Source: Pseudomonas_T sp032052615 (GTDB lineage: Bacteria > Pseudomonadota > Gammaproteobacteria > Pseudomonadales > Pseudomonadaceae). From it: a DNA stretch of 45,231 bases. Below, piece by piece: positions 41,433-45,231 of this stretch. Position 1 is the stretch's first letter. Each line of letters opens with the position of its first letter. Where the stretch lies: contig DAMBWF010000019.1 of NCBI GenBank assembly GCA_032052615.1, positions 1 to 45,231 on the forward strand. The letters are read 5' to 3'. The notes below the pieces were generated by a model. It saw only the letters and a program-made list of their open reading frames with translations. It had not been told where the DNA came from and made no database searches. The translations under genes were made by a program, and so were the position numbers.

Positions 41433-42839
41433 GTGACCGACCGCATACCCGCCCAGCTCGTCGAAACCCTCACCCCCACGCCGATCCGCCTGACCCCATC
41501 CCAGAGCGGTGACGCGATCCACACCCGTGCCTTCAGCGGGCGCTTCCGCTCTCTGCGCCTGTACGGCGCGGGGTTTTTGTTCCTGCTGTTCTTCGGCACC
41601 GCCTGGCTCAACTGGAATGGCCGCCAGGCGGTGCTCTGGGACCTGCCCGAGCACCGCTTCTACATCTTTGGCGCCACGTTCTGGCCCCAAGACCTGATCC
41701 TGTTGTCGGCACTGCTGATCATCTGCGCCTTCGGACTGTTCGCCATCACCGTGTTCGCCGGCCGGGTATGGTGCGGCTACGCCTGCCCGCAGAGCGTCTG
41801 GACCTGGGTATTCATGTGGGCGGAGAAGACCTTCGAGGGCGATCGCCACCAGCGCATCAAGCTGGACGCCGCGCCGTGGAGCGCGGCCAAGCTGGCGCGC
41901 CGCTCGGCCAAGCATGGCGCGTGGCTGGCGGTCAGCCTGCTCACCGCGCTGACCTTCGTCGGTTACTTCACGCCGATCCGGGCGCTGGTGGCGGACCTGT
42001 TCGGCGGCCGCCTCGATGGCACCACGGTGTTCTGGGTCGGCTTCTTCGCCCTCGCCACCTATATCAACGCCGGCTGGCTGCGGGAAAAGGTCTGCGTGCA
42101 CATGTGCCCCTACTCGCGCTTCCAGAGCGTGATGTTCGACAAGGACACGCTGCTGGTGGCCTACGACGCGGGGCGGGGCGAGCATCGCGGCCCCCGCCGC
42201 AAGGGCAGCGACCCGCGCGCCCAGGGCCTCGGCGACTGCATCGACTGCACCCTGTGCGTGCAGGTATGTCCCACCGGCATCGACATCCGCGACGGCCTGC
42301 AGATCGATTGCATCGGTTGCGCCGCCTGCGTCGATGCCTGCGACACGGTGATGGACAAGATGGGGTATGCCCGGGGTCTGGTGGGCTATCGGTCCCAACG
42401 GGCCCTGGAAGGTGGCCGCACCCGCCTCTGGCGTCCCCGGCTGGTGGGCTACGCCGCCGCGCTGCTGCTCATGTTCGGCGCCTTCGGCTGGGCCTTGCAG
42501 GCGCGCCCGCTGATCTCCCTGGACGCCAGCAAGGACCGCGGCCTGTTCCGCGAGAACGCCAGCGGCCAGGTGGAGAACATCTACACCCTGAAGGTCATCA
42601 ACAAGACTCAGCAGCCGCAGCGCTACCGGCTCGACCTGGCCGGCGACGGCCCCTTCGAGCTGCACGCGCCCGCCGAGCTGGCCTTGGCGCCGGGGGAAAT
42701 CCTCGACCTGCCGGTCTCGGTGGCCCTCACCGCCGCGCCGGCCAGCACCTCCCAGCCCCTGCGCTTCGCGGTGACCGCCGTGGGCGACGCCCGCCAGCGC
42801 GTCGAGGCGGCCAGTACCTTCACCGCGCCGTTGCGCTGA
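41433..42839 (+). CDS. ccoG: Cytochrome cbb3 oxidase accessory protein CcoG (FixG/RdxA)
   Basis: A 468-residue polytopic membrane protein with two [4Fe-4S] motifs, needed to assemble cbb3 oxidase. CcoG is known to reduce and deliver copper. The GTG start at 41433 follows AAGGGG by eight bases and gives MTDRIPAQLVETLTPTP. Membrane helices lie at about residues 43-58, 85-110, 160-178, 193-212 and 340-358. Conserved cysteines are in WCGYACPQSVW and KVCVHMCPY, and the ferredoxin-like motifs in CIDCTLCVQVCP and CIGCAACVDAC. A periplasmic immunoglobulin-like domain forms the C-terminus. It is close to ccoN, with one gene in between. Confidence 0.96.
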   Translation: MTDRIPAQLVETLTPTPIRLTPSQSGDAIHTRAFSGRFRSLRLYGAGFLFLLFFGTAWLNWNGRQAVLWDLPEHRFYIFGATFWPQDLILLSALLIICAFGLFAITVFAGRVWCGYACPQSVWTWVFMWAEKTFEGDRHQRIKLDAAPWSAAKLARRSAKHGAWLAVSLLTALTFVGYFTPIRALVADLFGGRLDGTTVFWVGFFALATYINAGWLREKVCVHMCPYSRFQSVMFDKDTLLVAYDAGRGEHRGPRRKGSDPRAQGLGDCIDCTLCVQVCPTGIDIRDGLQIDCIGCAACVDACDTVMDKMGYARGLVGYRSQRALEGGRTRLWRPRLVGYAAALLLMFGAFGWALQARPLISLDASKDRGLFRENASGQVENIYTLKVINKTQQPQRYRLDLAGDGPFELHAPAELALAPGEILDLPVSVALTAAPASTSQPLRFAVTAVGDARQRVEAASTFTAPLR

Positions 42840-42886
42840 TCATGGACCGGGGCGCCGAGGCGCCCCTCTCGCCACGTGGAGCTCGC

Positions 42887-44353
42887 ATGTCCGCCTCGCC
42901 GCCCCTACAGTGTGCCGCTCCCTCCCCGGCCCGAGCGGACACCATGAAACGCTACGAACGCCTCGCTGAACAGATCGCCGAGCTGATCCGCTCGGGCGTG
43001 CTGGCGCCGGGGGAGCGGGTCCCCTCGGTGCGCCATGCCAGCCGCACCTACGGGGTCAGCCCGTCCACCGTGTTCCAGGCTTACTACCTGCTGGAGGATC
43101 GCGGGCTGATCGGCGCCCGTGCCCGCTCCGGCTACTTCGTCCGGGAGCATGCGCGGCGGCCGCTGCACGAGCCGCAGATCGGCCCGCGCACCGCGCAGAC
43201 CACCGAAGTGGACGTCAGCGACCTGGTGTTCTCGGTGCTCGGCTCGATCAAGGACCCCCATACCGTGCCGTTCGGCTCGGCCTTCCCCAGCCCGCACCTG
43301 TTCCCGCTGCCGCGCCTGGCGCGCTCCATGGCCCAGGCGCTACGCACCTTGTCGCCCCACACCGTGGTGGCCGACATGACCGCCGGCAACCCCGACCTGC
43401 GCCGACAGATCGCCCTGCGCTACATGGTCAGCGGGGTGCGCCTGGAGCTAGAGGAGTTGGTGATCAGCAACGGGGCCCTGGAGGCGCTGAACCTGTGTCT
43501 GCAGACCGTCACCGAGCCGGGCGACCTGGTGGCCATCGAGGCGCCGGCGTTCTACGCGGCCCTGCAAGTGCTGGAACGCCTGAAGCTGAAAGCGGTGGAA
43601 ATCCCCGTCCATCCTCGCGAAGGCATCGACCTGGAAACCCTGGACGACAGCCTGGCTCGCTTGCCGATCAAGGCCTGCTGGTTCATGAGCGGGCTGCAGA
43701 ACCCCTTGGGCGCCACCATGAGCGAGGAGAAGAAGCGCGCCCTGTACGCGACCCTGCAGCGGCACCAGGTGCCGCTGATCGAGGACGATGTCTATGCCGA
43801 GCTGCATTACGGGCCGACGCCGCCGAAGCCCGTGAAGAGCTTCGACCGGGACGGCCTGGTGATGCACTGCGGCTCGTTCTCCAAGAGCCTGGCGCCGGGC
43901 TACCGGGTCGGCTGGGTGGCCGGCGGACGCTTCGCCGAGCGCATCCAGCGGCTCAAGCTGATGACCACCCTGTCGCCGTCGGTGCCGGCCCAGGCGGCCA
44001 TCGCCGACTACCTGCAACACGGCGGCTACGACCGCCACCTGCGCCGGCTGCGCTATGCCCTGGAGACGCAGCAGGGCGCCATGCTGGCCTCCGCCGCCCG
44101 GCATTTTCCGGAGCAGACCCGGGTGACGCGGCCCACCGGCGGCTATTTCCTCTGGTTCGAATTCCCCGAGCAGGTGGACTCGCTGCACCTCTTCCAGCTC
44201 GCCCTGTCCCAAGGCATCAGCCTGGCCCCCGGGCCGATCTTCTCGGCTACCCGGCGCTTCCAGAACTGCGCCCGTCTCAACCATGGCTACCCCTGGGATG
44301 CACAGAGCGAACGGGCCATGGAAGTGCTCGGACGCATCCTCGCGACCTTCTGA
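42887..44353 (+). CDS. MocR-type regulator: GntR helix-turn-helix fused to aminotransferase-like domain
   Basis: A 488-residue fusion. The winged helix-turn-helix of the GntR family lies at about residues 20-90 (GERVPSVRHASRTYGVSPSTVFQAYYLLEDRGLI), followed by a fold-type I aminotransferase domain (about 115-485). PLP-site features are NGALEALN, the Asn in GLQNPLG, DDVYAEL and the Schiff-base Lys K333 in SFSKSLAPGYRVG. In known members (GabR, PdxR, TauR) the domain senses PLP or its adducts; the effector here is unknown. ATG 42887 follows GTGGAG; ATG 42944 or 42842 are alternatives. It lies 47 bp after ccoG and 174 bp before ccoN. Confidence 0.9.
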   Translation: MSASPPLQCAAPSPARADTMKRYERLAEQIAELIRSGVLAPGERVPSVRHASRTYGVSPSTVFQAYYLLEDRGLIGARARSGYFVREHARRPLHEPQIGPRTAQTTEVDVSDLVFSVLGSIKDPHTVPFGSAFPSPHLFPLPRLARSMAQALRTLSPHTVVADMTAGNPDLRRQIALRYMVSGVRLELEELVISNGALEALNLCLQTVTEPGDLVAIEAPAFYAALQVLERLKLKAVEIPVHPREGIDLETLDDSLARLPIKACWFMSGLQNPLGATMSEEKKRALYATLQRHQVPLIEDDVYAELHYGPTPPKPVKSFDRDGLVMHCGSFSKSLAPGYRVGWVAGGRFAERIQRLKLMTTLSPSVPAQAAIADYLQHGGYDRHLRRLRYALETQQGAMLASAARHFPEQTRVTRPTGGYFLWFEFPEQVDSLHLFQLALSQGISLAPGPIFSATRRFQNCARLNHGYPWDAQSERAMEVLGRILATF

Positions 44354-44379
44354 CGCGCCCGGCGGATGCCCCAGGCTGA

Positions 44380-44396
44380 TTGGCACGCAGTTCGCG
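44380..44396 (+). promoter_or_regulatory. Sigma54-like -24/-12 element upstream of ccoN
   Basis: TTGGCACG-N4-TCGC has GG at 44382-44383 and GC at 44394-44395 with the required ten bases between. It matches the sigma54 consensus TTGGCACG-N4-TTGC except for one base in the -12 half. It lies about 130 bp before ccoN. Sigma54 control of a cbb3 oxidase gene would be unusual, so chance is possible. Confidence 0.4.
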
Positions 44397-44408
44397 AGCA
44401 GTTCGCGA
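44387..44408 (+). repeat. 11-bp tandem repeat upstream of ccoN
   Basis: GCAGTTCGCGA is repeated exactly twice in tandem (44387-44397 and 44398-44408), one helical turn apart. The first copy overlaps the -12 half of the sigma54-like element. Confidence 0.8.
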
Positions 44409-44527
44409 GCTGATCCGCAAAAACCCGGCCGTTCTGAGTCTGTTACCGCCGCCGGCCTGTTCCTAGAGTGGCGCCATCCGCCGCCTCCCCCGAGGCGGCC
44501 CGTTTCCCGCTCGGAAAAAGGCTACCC

Positions 44528-45231
44528 ATGGACACGACGCTTCCCTCGCCCGCCTATCGCTACAAGGTGGTCCGCCAGTTCGCCCTGATGACCGTCGTCT
44601 GGGGCGTGGTCGGCATGAGCCTGGGGGTGTTCATCGCCGCCCAGTTGGTCTGGCCGGTGCTGAACTTCGACCTGCCCTGGCTGAGCTTCGGTCGCCTGCG
44701 GCCGCTGCACACCAACCTGGTGATCTTCGCTTTCGGCGGCTCCGCCCTGTTCGCCACCAGCTACTACACGGTGCAGCGCACCTGCCAGGCGCCGCTGTTC
44801 GCGCCGCGCCTGGCGGCCTTCACCTTCTGGGGCTGGCAGGGGGTGGTGGCGATGCTGCTGGTCACCCTGCCTCAGGGCCTGACCACCACCAAGGAATATG
44901 CCGAGCTGGAGTTCACCGGCGCGGTCTGGCTGACCATCGTCTGGGTGGCTTACGCCGTGGTGTTCTTCGGCACCGCGGCCAAACGCAGGACCCCGCACAT
45001 CTACGTGGGCAATTGGTTCTTCGGCGCCTTCATCCTGGTCACCGCGATGCTCCATGTGGTCAACCACGCCTCCATCCCGGTGAGCGCGTTCAAGTCCTAC
45101 CCGCTCTATGCCGGGGCCACCGACGCCATGGTGCAATGGTGGTACGGCCATAACGCCGTGGGTTTCTTCCTCACCACCGGCTTCCTCGGGATGATGTACT
45201 ACTTCGTGCCCAAGCAGGCCGGGCGCCCGGT
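44528..45231 (+). CDS. ccoN: Cytochrome cbb3 oxidase catalytic subunit CcoN, partial
   Basis: The first 234 residues of the haem-copper catalytic subunit; the gene continues past the right edge. Membrane helices begin at about residues 18, 59, 98, 135, 165 and 205. The segment LRPLHTNLVIFAFGG holds a conserved His expected to bind the low-spin haem b. WFFGAFILVTAMLHVVNHA and DAMVQWWYGHNAVGFF are family signatures; the His in WYGHN is expected to be a CuB ligand. It closely resembles the P. aeruginosa CcoN sequence as I recall it. Whether ccoO, ccoQ and ccoP follow cannot be seen. Confidence 0.95.
   Translation, partial: MDTTLPSPAYRYKVVRQFALMTVVWGVVGMSLGVFIAAQLVWPVLNFDLPWLSFGRLRPLHTNLVIFAFGGSALFATSYYTVQRTCQAPLFAPRLAAFTFWGWQGVVAMLLVTLPQGLTTTKEYAELEFTGAVWLTIVWVAYAVVFFGTAAKRRTPHIYVGNWFFGAFILVTAMLHVVNHASIPVSAFKSYPLYAGATDAMVQWWYGHNAVGFFLTTGFLGMMYYFVPKQAGRP

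Noticed and set aside
41768..42841. Plus-strand upstream extension of the MocR gene overlapping ccoG
   Set aside because: The first part reads ccoG in another frame and gives Arg/Gly/Pro-rich sequence. The real protein starts after the ccoG stop.
1..45231. CRISPR arrays, insertion sequences, prophage or tRNA genes
   Set aside because: No regularly spaced repeats, transposase or integrase genes, or tRNA-like cloverleafs with CCA ends were recognised.

Overview
The window looks like the chromosome of a high-GC gammaproteobacterium of the genus Pseudomonas, close to the P. aeruginosa / P. resinovorans / P. otitidis side of the genus. The basis is gene content and order: a divergent xcp type II secretion locus, followed by short-chain dehydrogenase, metZ, purF, cvpA, a SPOR protein, folC, accD, trpF, truA, fimV, a second asd-like gene, asd, leuB, a methyltransferase, leuD, leuC and a LysR gene. 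From memory this is the order of the P. aeruginosa PA3095-PA3122 region. The genus call is an inference from protein similarity recalled without a search. No rRNA, tRNA, CRISPR, insertion sequence or prophage was seen.

Layout. (1) 1-887: the start of an amino-acid chemoreceptor that runs off the left edge. (2) 1033-11492: the complete xcp machine. xcpR-S-T-U-V-W-X-Y-Z (GspE to GspM) lie on the minus strand as a tight run with mostly overlapping stop/start codons. xcpP and xcpQ (GspC, GspD) lie on the plus strand. The 254-bp divergent region between them carries several dyads. (3) 11527-23277: a minus-strand housekeeping block for methionine, purine, folate, fatty acid and tryptophan synthesis, tRNA modification and the cell-pole protein FimV. 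(4) 23421-30434: amino-acid biosynthesis, namely a degenerate Asd paralogue, Asd, LeuB and LeuCD, with a methyltransferase and a DUF3617 protein between the leu genes. A divergent LysR regulator shares an AT-rich promoter region with leuC. (5) 31637-35317: a 1226-residue six-PAS GGDEF-EAL protein, closed by a bidirectional terminator. (6) 35367-40970: a tyrosine/homogentisate degradation cluster (hppD, short-type hmgA, fahA, maiA) plus an aromatic-amino-acid-type permease, with a TyrR/PhhR-like operator upstream of hppD. (7) 41433-45231: ccoG, a MocR-type regulator and the start of ccoN, which belong to assembly and structure of cbb3 cytochrome oxidase.

How the genes work together. The xcp genes build an envelope-spanning exporter of folded exoproteins; the prepilin peptidase it needs is not in the window. 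The hppD-hmgA-fahA-maiA set converts 4-hydroxyphenylpyruvate to fumarate and acetoacetate, and the adjacent permease probably feeds it. CcoG is needed to assemble the oxidase whose catalytic subunit begins at the right edge.

Most of the window is ordinary core genome. The points most worth a second look are the Asd-like paralogue that has lost catalytic residues, the six-PAS cyclic-di-GMP protein, the promoter and repeat structure between leuC and the LysR gene, the TyrR/PhhR-like box, a sigma54-like element with an 11-bp tandem repeat before ccoN, and the GntR/aminotransferase regulator sitting between ccoG and ccoN. I did not find a clearly new biological system.
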